From Bacteriovoracaceae bacterium (GTDB lineage: Bacteria; Bdellovibrionota; Bacteriovoracia; Bacteriovoracales; Bacteriovoracaceae): a stretch of DNA of 33,252 nt. The DNA lies in contig JAKLJM010000004.1 in assembly GCA_023151145.1 (NCBI GenBank), forward strand, positions 1 to 33,252, in the 5' to 3' direction. A model generated the notes under the pieces. It made no database searches. It had not been told where the DNA came from and saw only the letters and a list, made by a program, of their open reading frames with translations. The translations under genes and the position numbers were made by a program. Positions within the stretch are counted from its first letter, which is position 1, and each line of letters opens with the position of its first letter. This document shows positions 7,984 to 15,697 of the stretch, piece by piece.

Positions 7984-8973
7984 ATGAAAAAAATGATGAC
8001 TGCTGCTCTTTTAAGTTCTGCTTTATTGACTCAAGCTACATTTGCTAGTGAAAAACCACGCAATAAAATGCTTGATAAAATGATGTATACAATCAATCAA
8101 GAAGTGAAAGTTAAAGGACCAGTTTTTAGAGATCAATCTTCTAAAGAAGAAAGAAATCAATATGGAACGGATATGGTTCGATTGATTTTGAAACGTGCTC
8201 ACTTAAAAGCTCAAAAATATCTAGAGGTGGATGACACTCAAGCTTATTATGCCTTCATGACATTGGCACTTACTGTTCCTCTACAGGAAGGACTTTATAT
8301 TCAATATCGTGGAGTTCAAGCAGATGTTTGTAACGTTGACGCCAATAGTGGCGAGTTGATTAAAAAAGCTGGTGAAACGACTCATGCAAATTTTGTTACT
8401 TACTTAATGGGGGGAGAGAAACCATTTATCGTACCATGTGAAAAAATCGATTCAAAAAAAGAGTTAACACAAATTATTCGTGGATATGATGGTTCTGATT
8501 TATCAGTTATGCAAGTATCAGTTCGTTGGCATTTTGATGATTTCTTAGCTAATAAAAAATTCGAAGACACAGTTCAAACTCTAGACTATGGGATCAATCA
8601 TTTAATGAATGGTTTTGAGCCTGTTTACAGAAATATCGGTGATTATAAGTGTATTGGTTCAGGTGGATTATTTAAGAAGAAAAAAGTTGATTATATTAAC
8701 TTAATTCGTGGAATTTGGGCCGGTAAATATAACTCAGGTTCTATTGCGAAAACGTGTAGATTTGCTGAGCTTAACTCTGAGTATAAGCACCACGATAAAG
8801 GATTTGAAAAGAATTTAAATAAAGTTTTAGATTTTAATGGTGTTATTGGTTCTGGTGGCGATTTAGATTTTAAACTAGCTGACGATGTTTCATTAGCAGT
8901 GAAAGAAGTTGTAGCAAACCTAAAAGATAAAACGAATAACCGTACAAACTTAGATAAGTTAATTGCAGAATAA
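7984..8973 (+). CDS. Secreted protein, possibly transglycosylase (SLT/lysozyme-like) fold
   Basis: Exported 329-residue protein. Start: GGAGG at 7974-7978 sits 5 nt before ATG 7984, which begins a clean signal peptide (MKKMMTAALLSSALLTQ, cleavage near TFA); the in-frame ATG at 7972 overlaps the SD and is rejected. I do not recognise the family with certainty. Three pieces recall the lytic-transglycosylase fold in the right order: LQEGLYIQYRG (Glu102 as candidate catalytic acid), YDGSDLSVMQVS (residues 169-179, like the GLMQ motif) and IWAGKYNSG (like AYN-G, 244-252). The segment between the first two is longer than usual and holds two Cys. The C-terminus is charged and helical. It lies in a row of secreted genes on the plus strand, 42 nt before the disrupted gene at 9016. 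Function is a moderate-confidence inference. Confidence 0.62.
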   Translation: MKKMMTAALLSSALLTQATFASEKPRNKMLDKMMYTINQEVKVKGPVFRDQSSKEERNQYGTDMVRLILKRAHLKAQKYLEVDDTQAYYAFMTLALTVPLQEGLYIQYRGVQADVCNVDANSGELIKKAGETTHANFVTYLMGGEKPFIVPCEKIDSKKELTQIIRGYDGSDLSVMQVSVRWHFDDFLANKKFEDTVQTLDYGINHLMNGFEPVYRNIGDYKCIGSGGLFKKKKVDYINLIRGIWAGKYNSGSIAKTCRFAELNSEYKHHDKGFEKNLNKVLDFNGVIGSGGDLDFKLADDVSLAVKEVVANLKDKTNNRTNLDKLIAE

Positions 8974-9015
8974 TGAATTGTTAGATCGAGATTAAAGAAA
9001 ACATACGGATTTATT

Positions 9016-9891
9016 ATGAATATATTGAAAGATACAGTTGTTTGACTCGCCATCGTGACGGTTTTACTTGGAGGGGTTTAGGCCCTCCAAGAACCTGCAA
9101 CTGAAGAAGTTGTTGACACGGTTGCTACTGAGCCTGCTCCGACAATTGATCCTGTTTTGCGCGATAAAGAAATATTAGAGGCTCGCTTATCTGAAACAAC
9201 TGTCAATCATTCTGTTTGGGCTCTGATTAATAAATTTGATCAACCGGCTACGGCCGTTGTGACGAGATCTAATGCCAACGAGGTTGTGGAGGTTGCTCAA
9301 GACGTCGTTCAAGATCTAATGAAATGTCTTGATGTAGATTTCTGTGGCATGGAAAAAGATTCGTCAGAAGATCCTTATTTTGATCCTACAGGAACAGTTG
9401 CTCATAAAACCATTGAGCGCTCTCTTTCGTTACTTAATGAAGCTATTGTTTTAGATCCTACATTGAAAGAAAATTTGAATCTCGATTTACTGGAAAGAAT
9501 TTCTGAAATACCTAGTGAGAAGATTCAATCCTTAGTTTCTGATCTTGTTCCGGAAAGATCAGATGAAGTTGCTAAAGTTCAATCTTCATTGGCAAAAAAT
9601 ACTGAAGGTAAGTCTCGGACACAATTATTGTTGAATATGTCCAAAGATAAAAAATTAGATCGTTCTGAAATGGTTAATTTATTACAGAAAACATTTTCAG
9701 AGTCTGATGCTTACACTGTTATTAATGTTCTAGAGAGTTTGCCAAAGTTCAATCTAAATGAAGATGAACTGGCAAGAACAACCGTCTATCTTTGTCGATT
9801 TAAAGTCGATGGATATGAACATAACTGGAAAGCAGTTAAAAAGAATGTCGAAAAAGTATTTGCTGATTTTTCTAAAATTTGTAATGAGTAA
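9016..9891 (+). pseudogene. Secreted protein gene with two stop codons inside the signal peptide
   Basis: Read in one frame from ATG 9016, the sequence gives MNILKDTVV, stop (TGA 9043-9045), LAIVTVLLGGV, stop (TAG 9079-9081), ALQEPATEE and then a long open frame to the TAA at 9889-9891. If both stops were Trp (TGG) this is a textbook signal peptide with cleavage after VWA; each stop is one G-to-A change from TGG. The remaining frame has only a TTG (9157) as an early start and would lack any export signal. The mature part (about 265 aa) is helical and acidic, with one Cys pair (CLDVDFC), and matches no family I know. A 9-bp hairpin spans the second stop. No good ribosome-binding site precedes 9016. 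It is probably inactive or mis-sequenced; a cytoplasmic product from TTG 9157 is possible but less likely. Confidence 0.6.
9067..9091 (+). repeat. 9-bp inverted repeat across the second premature stop
   Basis: CTTGGAGGG at 9067-9075 and CCCTCCAAG at 9083-9091 are perfect arms with a 7-nt loop containing most of TAG 9079-9081. No T-tract follows, so it is not an obvious terminator. The left arm holds an SD-like GGAGG with no suitable start after it. Confidence 0.45.
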
Positions 9892-9907
9892 ATAAGGATA
9901 AATTAAA

Positions 9908-10781
9908 ATGAAAAGTTTAGTCGTTCTTGCATCACTTTTGATTGGATTATCTGCACAGGCGGAATTGAAAATTAAACAATTTCCTGATGATGGTCGTGAT
10001 TATCGTCCTGGAGTTGACTCGGGCTTTGAAACCTATCGAACAAAATCGATGCTTAATACTAAAAAAGTAGTGTTAACGTTTGACGATGGTCCACACATTA
10101 TCAATACACCAAAAACCCTAGACGTCTTAAAAAAGTATGGAGCTAAAGCGACATTTTTCGTTTTAACAGAAAATATTTCAGAAAAGACTATGCCAATAAT
10201 TAAAAGAATTGTTCAAGAAGGTCATATCTTGGCCAGTCACCATCATGATCATCAAAATAATAATGGTAAATCTGAAGCACAATATAAACAAGAATTAGAA
10301 AAAACAGTGACTCTTATTGCTGAATTGAATGCAAAATTTGGTGGATCGAACGAATTATATTACAGATTTCCTTACGGCGAATATGGATCTGGTAAATTAG
10401 ATTACCATCACTTTAATGTAATGAAAGAAGTTTCAAATAATGTCTTTCAAGAAAACTGTATCAACTTTGCCTTTTGGGATATTGATTCCTTGGACTGGCT
10501 TTCACCAATGTCTGAAAAAGATATTGTTTCAGCATTTAGATGGTGGAAAAGCTTATAATATGAAAAAAGGTCGCTTTAGCGGGAAATATAAAAAAGATGC
10601 ATATGAAATAACTCGTCCATACGGTGGTGGAGTCGTTCTTATGCATGATATTCATGAGAAATCGGTAATGGCTTTAGAACGTCTTTTACCAAGTTTAATA
10701 GATTCAGGTTACTCAATAGTGCCTATCAAAGAAATACAGGAATTTAGATTTGGCGAAAAATCATGCCAATTGAAAAAGTAA
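9908..10781 (+). pseudogene. Secreted polysaccharide deacetylase (NodB type), frameshifted
   Basis: Carbohydrate esterase family 4 enzyme, which removes N-acetyl groups from peptidoglycan, chitin or related glycans using a metal ion. A signal peptide (MKSLVVLASLLIGLSAQA) is followed by the NodB domain: TFDDGPH (57-63), metal-ligand block SHHHDH (110-115), RFPYG (153-157) and FWDIDSLDW. The frame then stops at TAA 10556-10558 after RWWKSL. The rest of the domain continues in the +1 frame, resuming at about HLDGGKAYNMKKG (near 10533) and holding the last motif, VVLMHDIH (around 10638-10655), to the stop at 10779-10781. Both pieces together make a full-length domain, so there is one extra base (or two missing) near 10530-10558. 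The first frame alone lacks the catalytic His motif and should be inactive. AAGGA before ATG 9908 is a fair SD. Confidence 0.82.
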
Positions 10782-10838
10782 GTAAAATCACCCTGTATTT
10801 TTTACACATTTTTTAGTCTGTTCCAATGAATTTGATAT

Positions 10839-10872
10839 AACTACCTCAAATAATTTTCATTTTGAGGTAGTT
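10839..10872 (+). promoter_or_regulatory. Perfect 12-bp hairpin hiding the RBS of the clan-CD peptidase gene
   Basis: AACTACCTCAAA (10839-10850) and TTTGAGGTAGTT (10861-10872) pair perfectly around a 10-nt loop and end 1 nt before the ATG at 10874. The only SD-like sequence, GAGGT, is in the right arm. The left arm overlaps a weak -10-like TATAAC (10836-10841), so the palindrome could instead act as a DNA operator. There is no T-run, which argues against a terminator for the deacetylase gene. Confidence 0.6.
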
Positions 10873-10873
10873 T

Positions 10874-12232
10874 ATGTCAGCGCTAAAAACAATTCCTTTT
10901 TTCTTAGTAAGTTTAAGTATTGCATTTTCAGCACTCGCTAAAAATACTCCATCAGCTAAAGAACGCAAACTTTATGTCGGTTCAAATTCGACAGAAGCGA
11001 TCTTAGAATTTAAAGGGCAAGTCGAATATGTAAGCTCGAAAGGCTCTACTCCACAAGCTTCGACCATGAAGAAACTTGTCTTAGAACAAATTGAATATAT
11101 GATTGGGCCAATGTCTTTAACTGAAATAACTGCTGTCCCAAAGGGGGATCATGTTATTTCAAATATCAAAATTGCTAAAAATGAAGGGAAAAAATTTTTA
11201 ATTGAGTATAACTATAAAGGAACTGCGGTAGTAGAAAATGGTCCTAAAAATAGTTATGATTTAGTTTTACCAATAAATCCAAGAACAATTTACGAAAAAT
11301 CTTTTATTGGTGACGTTAGTCCCTGTACGGACGATCATTATCAATCTGAGGGGGACTTTTGGTATTTCTGGTCGCCCGAAAGAGAGGGTTGTAAACTTAA
11401 AGTTGGCGTAGACTACAATATCGTAAAAGCCAAGATGACCAGAATTGAGAATACTAAAATTTCTTATCCTGAGTATCACAATTTAGTTAATGAAAATGGG
11501 AAAATTTCTATACATGTCCTATTTGGATTAGATGATCCTGAAAAAGGAAGAAATCCTTTAAAATCTTCAGATATCAATGCAGACAATTATAGAATCTTTA
11601 GAAATTATTTATTAAAAAACGGATTTACGGCCAAGGCCTGGAAAGAATCTGAAATAAAGGCTATCGCTAAAAGATTGGATGGTGCTACTCCTTTTGTTGA
11701 AACTCTAACAAAAGGAGCAATCGAATATCGTTTTTTCTTTGGCCCATCTGGTATTGATGAAGACGCTTTAGGTTTTCATTGGTTTTATAAAGATGCCATT
11801 GAAAATGCTTCGATCATGGTTTACGGTGGTCACTCTGGTTTAGGAGGACATTTAGATTTAGATTCTATTGAGTATAACCTAGGCGAGCCAATCGTTTTTA
11901 ATAAGAAACGTTATCAAATCTTTTTCTTTGATAGCTGTACTTCATATAAGTACTACAATACCAATTATTTCGAGCGTAAATCTACAGCAACTGATCCAAA
12001 CGGAACTAAGAAATTAGATATTTTTACAAATGGACTTTCAACTTATTTTCATGTGATGCCAGACTCCAATGCAGCATTAGCTCAAGCTATTGATAAAGCA
12101 GTTTCCTTAGCGCAGTCAGGGAAGGGCTTTGTGAGTTACCAGACATTGGCCAAACAAATTGATTCAGATAATTTATTTGGAGTTAATGGCGATGAAGATA
12201 ATGAAGCGCCAAAAGCATTTAAAGTAAAATAA
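10874..12232 (+). CDS. Secreted clan-CD (caspase-like fold) cysteine peptidase-like protein
   Basis: Exported 452-residue protein with signal peptide MSALKTIPFFLVSLSIAF, cleavage near ALA. The catalytic signature of clan CD is visible: a hydrophobic strand then His-Ser-Gly (IMVYGGHSGLGGH, His320, codon 11831-11833), and 35 residues later a second strand ending in Asp-Ser-Cys (YQIFFFDSCTSYKYYN, Cys355, codon 11936-11938). This is the H-(G/S)-G ... (D/A)-x-C arrangement of caspases, clostripain and gingipains. The N-terminal 200 residues are beta-rich and unassigned, with a Cys pair (SPCTDDH, EGCKL). The region before the His (NPLKSSDINADNYRIFRNYL) fits the first strand and helix of the fold. 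It is followed after 8 nt by a second clan-CD gene, so the pair is surely an operon. Specificity and activity are unknown. Fold inference rests on motif geometry only. Confidence 0.66.
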   Translation: MSALKTIPFFLVSLSIAFSALAKNTPSAKERKLYVGSNSTEAILEFKGQVEYVSSKGSTPQASTMKKLVLEQIEYMIGPMSLTEITAVPKGDHVISNIKIAKNEGKKFLIEYNYKGTAVVENGPKNSYDLVLPINPRTIYEKSFIGDVSPCTDDHYQSEGDFWYFWSPEREGCKLKVGVDYNIVKAKMTRIENTKISYPEYHNLVNENGKISIHVLFGLDDPEKGRNPLKSSDINADNYRIFRNYLLKNGFTAKAWKESEIKAIAKRLDGATPFVETLTKGAIEYRFFFGPSGIDEDALGFHWFYKDAIENASIMVYGGHSGLGGHLDLDSIEYNLGEPIVFNKKRYQIFFFDSCTSYKYYNTNYFERKSTATDPNGTKKLDIFTNGLSTYFHVMPDSNAALAQAIDKAVSLAQSGKGFVSYQTLAKQIDSDNLFGVNGDEDNEAPKAFKVK

Positions 12233-12240
12233 AGGCAATT

Positions 12241-13752
12241 ATGTTTAAAATATTTTTGGCAGTATTTTTATTTTTTCTCACACTGATACCATCTGTGGTA
12301 TCGGCCAACGAAAAAATTGAAACGGCCACGATGTTTTTTAATAATGATTCAAGCGAAGCTTATCATTTAGATGTCGATCGAAATGTTTTAGAGTTGGCAC
12401 GAAATGATTTCTCAAAAGAGATTAGTTTATCAATCGGAAGAAGTTTAAATTATTTTTCATATATTTATCGCCCAGAAGCTGCTAGCCGCTTTGTTTCTCT
12501 TAATTCGCTTTTTTATCAAGATTATTTTTCAGCAGATGCAAAAATTAAGGGAAGTTTACAAAAATTTCAGTCCCAGTTTTTTGAATCAGATTCAAAAGCC
12601 TTGCTAAAATTTCTAAAATTAAGTTTTAAAAACCCGCAATCTATAAAAATATTGTTTCTCTATGGACATGGAGTTGGAGCATTAGGCTTTAAAGATATAA
12701 TAACAAGTCAGATAAAAGAACAAATTTTGACTTGGTCTGAAGAGACGGGAATGAAATTAGACTTACTCGTTTTAGATTCTTGTTTTTTAGGAAATATTGA
12801 TTTTCTGTATGAAATGCGAAATGTTTCCCGATTTACTCTTGCTTCTCCTGAAGCGGAATTTTCCTCAGGTCAGCCATTTGACATGATTGATTCGTTACTG
12901 GAAGTTGATAACAAACATAGCTCTTTAAATCGTGAAGAAAGAGTCAGAAAAATAGCAGAAGAGATATTAAATAAGTTTCTCGCAAGTTATTCAACAGTCT
13001 TAAAGGGCAGAGAGCGACGTAATGTGGATAGTTCGAGTGCGATTTTTTCTTTGATTGATAATAAAAATTTATCTAAAGTTGTCTTGAGTCTTAAAAAAAT
13101 AAGAGTTTTTTTAGATCAGTTTTCTCAAAAAGAGCGAGAACTTTTTAATAAAAAAATAGTAAAGTTTCAAATGGAAAATCCTGATCTCATTGATTTTGGT
13201 GGGATGCTTGTTGTTTTATCTGAAATGGGATTAGTTGATCTTTCAAATGAAATTATAAAAACAAAAAAACTATTTGATCTTAGTTCTTCTGATTTTACCT
13301 CAATCTCTCCCCATGTTTCTTTAAAATCTCCCGCTGAAAATGCCATTTTAAAAATAGGGGTGAATGACTGGAGTGCACAGGAGATCGGGACTTTAGAAGC
13401 TGCCTTAGTTGGAAAAAGATATCAAAGATTTGAAACTTATTTTCTTGTTTCAGTCGATAAAAGCTTTCGAATTTACCCATTTTTGCCTCATATCTTAGAG
13501 TTTAATGCTCAGTGGGTAGATGTAAAGTCACATAAAGCACTCGGGACAGAAATAAAAGTAGTACGAACTTCAGATTTAAAAATACATCGTAATAAATCAT
13601 CCGGTCCTGTTTTGTTATTTGGTTTTACTGAATCGAAACGCGCTTATCAAAAAATCTATTCAGGTTTAGGGATCTCTCATCCTTTTAGGCCCATGCCAGG
13701 CTTTGATTATTTTGATTTAGAGTTTCAACAGACGACTAATTGGCTTAAGTAA
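12241..13752 (+). CDS. Secreted clostripain-like (C11-type) cysteine peptidase
   Basis: Exported 503-residue protein, signal peptide MFKIFLAVFLFFLTLIPSVVSA. The peptidase region resembles clostripain: KILFLYGHGVGALGF (His143, codon 12667-12669) and LDLLVLDSCFLGNIDFLYEMR (Cys181, codon 12781-12783), 38 residues apart, then FTLASPEAEFSSGQPFD, matching the C11 pattern in which 'DAC.MG..E.AYE' is followed by 'ASEE..PG.GWPY'. The C-terminal half (about 230-503) is unassigned; Lys/Arg-rich helices come first, then a beta-rich end (YFLVSVDKSFRIYPFLPH). SD AAGG before the ATG is usual. It is 8 nt downstream of another clan-CD gene but not closely similar to it in sequence beyond the catalytic motifs, so either an old duplication or two recruited enzymes. 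C11 enzymes usually self-process and cut after Arg; that is family knowledge, not seen here. Confidence 0.76.
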   Translation: MFKIFLAVFLFFLTLIPSVVSANEKIETATMFFNNDSSEAYHLDVDRNVLELARNDFSKEISLSIGRSLNYFSYIYRPEAASRFVSLNSLFYQDYFSADAKIKGSLQKFQSQFFESDSKALLKFLKLSFKNPQSIKILFLYGHGVGALGFKDIITSQIKEQILTWSEETGMKLDLLVLDSCFLGNIDFLYEMRNVSRFTLASPEAEFSSGQPFDMIDSLLEVDNKHSSLNREERVRKIAEEILNKFLASYSTVLKGRERRNVDSSSAIFSLIDNKNLSKVVLSLKKIRVFLDQFSQKERELFNKKIVKFQMENPDLIDFGGMLVVLSEMGLVDLSNEIIKTKKLFDLSSSDFTSISPHVSLKSPAENAILKIGVNDWSAQEIGTLEAALVGKRYQRFETYFLVSVDKSFRIYPFLPHILEFNAQWVDVKSHKALGTEIKVVRTSDLKIHRNKSSGPVLLFGFTESKRAYQKIYSGLGISHPFRPMPGFDYFDLEFQQTTNWLK

Positions 13753-13790
13753 TCTCATTTTTCCTAAAATTGCCTTAACTTCTAGTAAAG

Positions 13791-13815
13791 AATTCAGCTA
13801 TGATAATACTGAATT
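13791..13815. repeat. 7-bp inverted repeat upstream of the alpha/beta hydrolase gene
   Basis: AATTCAG (13791-13797) and CTGAATT (13809-13815) flank an 11-nt spacer that includes a -10-like GATAAT (13802-13807). It could be an operator over a promoter; no convincing -35 is visible. Confidence 0.3.
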
Positions 13816-13835
13816 ATCTCAGCCGGGAGTCAATC

Positions 13836-14699
13836 ATGTTTATGGAAGAGAAACGTATCAAAATGCGTGATGGGGTCGAGCTTTATACTAAAGTTAAAGA
13901 AAACGGGAGTCCTGTTTGGATCATTGCCACACACGGTATTGGTGAACACCTGGGACGACATCAATATTTGTCAGACTTATTTGGACATGATTTTAATTTG
14001 TTTCAATATGATTTACGAGGCCATGGAAAATCTGATGGTAAAAAAGCTTATATAGACGATTTTTCTCTTTATATGGAAGATCTAAAAGAAATTATTCGTT
14101 TATTGTCTTCAAAATATCGAATGGAGAGATTTATTTTATTTGGTCACTCGATGGGGGCATTGATTACAGCGAGTTTTATGCAAAATTACGTGGAAGACAA
14201 TCATTATCCTGAAAGAGTGATTATTAATGCTCCTCCAGTCGGGGCACACGGAATATTAGATGTGGTGCTGAAAATTCTTCCGACTAAGCTAATCTCAGGT
14301 GCCGCTAATTTGCCTTATAGTGTGCCGGTTAAGGGGTTGGTTGATTTAAAAGCACTGTCGCATGATCCTAGAATTTTTGATAGCTACGTTAACGATGAGT
14401 TGAACGCCTTGAGTTTACATTCAAAGCTTTTACTGGAATTAGTAAAAACCGCCAAGATGACTTTTTCAAGACCACTACGAGTTCGATGTTCTGCTTATGT
14501 GACCTATGGAACCTCAGATCGAGTGGTTGGTTCTAAGGCCATTGAAGAATATTTTGATATGGTAGATAAGTCTTTTAACGTGAAAGCATTTGAAGGCGCC
14601 TATCATGAAATACATAATGAGATTGAAAAATATCGTAAGCCTTATTTTGATCATCTTAAAAGTATTTTTCAAGAAGTTCTCTATCCTGAAAATAATTAA
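13836..14699 (+). CDS. Alpha/beta hydrolase, monoacylglycerol-lipase-like
   Basis: Cytoplasmic serine hydrolase of the Hydrolase_4 (lysophospholipase / monoacylglycerol lipase) type. Seen: the HGxGEHxxR oxyanion block ATHGIGEHLGRH, YDLRGHGKSDG, nucleophile elbow FGHSMGA (Ser105), acid motif TYGTSDRVVG and catalytic His in FEGAYHEIHNE. All members of the triad are present. The length of 287 aa is normal. ATG 13836 is preferred because CGGGAG sits 6 nt before it; the upstream in-frame ATG (13800) has no SD. No signal peptide. It is followed after 14 nt by the GAF/GNAT gene and may be co-transcribed with it and with ogt. The natural ester substrate is unknown. Confidence 0.87.
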   Translation: MFMEEKRIKMRDGVELYTKVKENGSPVWIIATHGIGEHLGRHQYLSDLFGHDFNLFQYDLRGHGKSDGKKAYIDDFSLYMEDLKEIIRLLSSKYRMERFILFGHSMGALITASFMQNYVEDNHYPERVIINAPPVGAHGILDVVLKILPTKLISGAANLPYSVPVKGLVDLKALSHDPRIFDSYVNDELNALSLHSKLLLELVKTAKMTFSRPLRVRCSAYVTYGTSDRVVGSKAIEEYFDMVDKSFNVKAFEGAYHEIHNEIEKYRKPYFDHLKSIFQEVLYPENN

Positions 14700-14713
14700 A
14701 AAAGGTTCATGCA

Positions 14714-15697
14714 ATGGAACAGTATTTATTAGCAGTTTACGATTGGGTTATTAAGGCAAAAGCTCTTAATCCAGAAGTCTGTTCTTGGATTGGGGTTTAT
14801 TTTAAGGAAAGTTATTTACATAATTTAGAGAGTACTGATTTAGTGTTGGGGCCTTTTATTGGAGAGCCTACAGAACACACGAGAATCCCCATTGATCGAG
14901 GAATGTGTGGTTTGGCCCTAAGAGAAGAACGAATTGTTAATCTTGATGACGTTCATTCTGATACCCGTCATATTGCATGTAGTTTAAAAACAAAATCTGA
15001 ATTAGTGATTCCTATCCAAAATCAAAGTGGGCAGTTTGTAGCTGAACTTGATATTGATAGCAATAGACTTGCTTCGTTTAGTAAAGAAATTGAAGATAAA
15101 TTTAAAAAACACTGTTTATCATTTCCCTTTAAAGAAGATTACATTCCTCTAAATCCCAAACTAACGATTGAATCAGATCGTTTAATTCTTCGTCCTATAT
15201 TGGAGTCAGATCTTCCGGCTATTTTTGACTATGCAAAAAGAGAAGATGTAGCAAAATTTGTAACTTTTAATGCTCACGAAACTTTAGAGGATACAAAGAA
15301 GTTTTTCCAATATGCTAAAAAAGAATATGCCAATGGTTTTATGGAACCATTGGGAATAACTCTCAAAGAAAATCCTCATTTAGTCATTGGTACCATTGGA
15401 TTAAAAACCAAAAGTAGTAAACATTTTTCAGCAGAATTTGGTTATGCTCTTCATCCAAACTTCTGGGGTCAGAATATTATGTCTGAAGCCTTAAAGACAT
15501 TTATTGATTATGCTTTTACTCATTTGCCTTATAATCGACTACAGGCCCATTGTATGGATGCAAACCTAGCCTCTGGTAGAGTAATGGAAAAAGCAGGAAT
15601 GAAATATGAAGGTACCTATCGAGAGGTTATGTTTGTAAAAGAAAAAATGCGCACACTTAAGTGTTATGCCATCCTAAAAAGAGAATGGAAAAAATGA
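14714..15697 (+). CDS. fRMsr-like GAF domain fused to RimJ-type N-acetyltransferase
   Basis: Two-domain cytoplasmic protein. Residues 1-130 match free methionine-(R)-sulfoxide reductase (fRMsr, YebR type): GPFIGEPTEHTRIPIDRGMCG, DDVHSDTRHIACS and a closing ELDIDSN. Cys65 and Cys89 are 24 residues apart, as are Cys94 and Cys118 of the E. coli enzyme; the third family Cys (E. coli Cys84) is His55 here. Residues about 149-320 are a GNAT acetyltransferase: LILRPILESDLPAIF, FGYALHPNFWGQNIMSEAL (acetyl-CoA loop) and ASGRVMEKAGMKYEGTYR. fRMsr normally is a stand-alone protein of about 160 aa. The fusion could link methionine sulfoxide sensing or repair to acetylation, but no substrate can be given. 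Its stop overlaps the ogt start (ATGA), so the two are translationally coupled. Confidence 0.86.
   Translation: MEQYLLAVYDWVIKAKALNPEVCSWIGVYFKESYLHNLESTDLVLGPFIGEPTEHTRIPIDRGMCGLALREERIVNLDDVHSDTRHIACSLKTKSELVIPIQNQSGQFVAELDIDSNRLASFSKEIEDKFKKHCLSFPFKEDYIPLNPKLTIESDRLILRPILESDLPAIFDYAKREDVAKFVTFNAHETLEDTKKFFQYAKKEYANGFMEPLGITLKENPHLVIGTIGLKTKSSKHFSAEFGYALHPNFWGQNIMSEALKTFIDYAFTHLPYNRLQAHCMDANLASGRVMEKAGMKYEGTYREVMFVKEKMRTLKCYAILKREWKK

Noticed and set aside
10440..10781. A separate 113-codon gene starting at 10440
   Set aside because: Its first 30 codons are a shadow of the deacetylase frame; only the part after about 10533 is real and it completes the NodB domain.
10839..10872. The 12-bp hairpin as terminator of the deacetylase gene
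   Set aside because: No T-tract follows the stem, and the next gene starts one base later; a regulatory role fits better.
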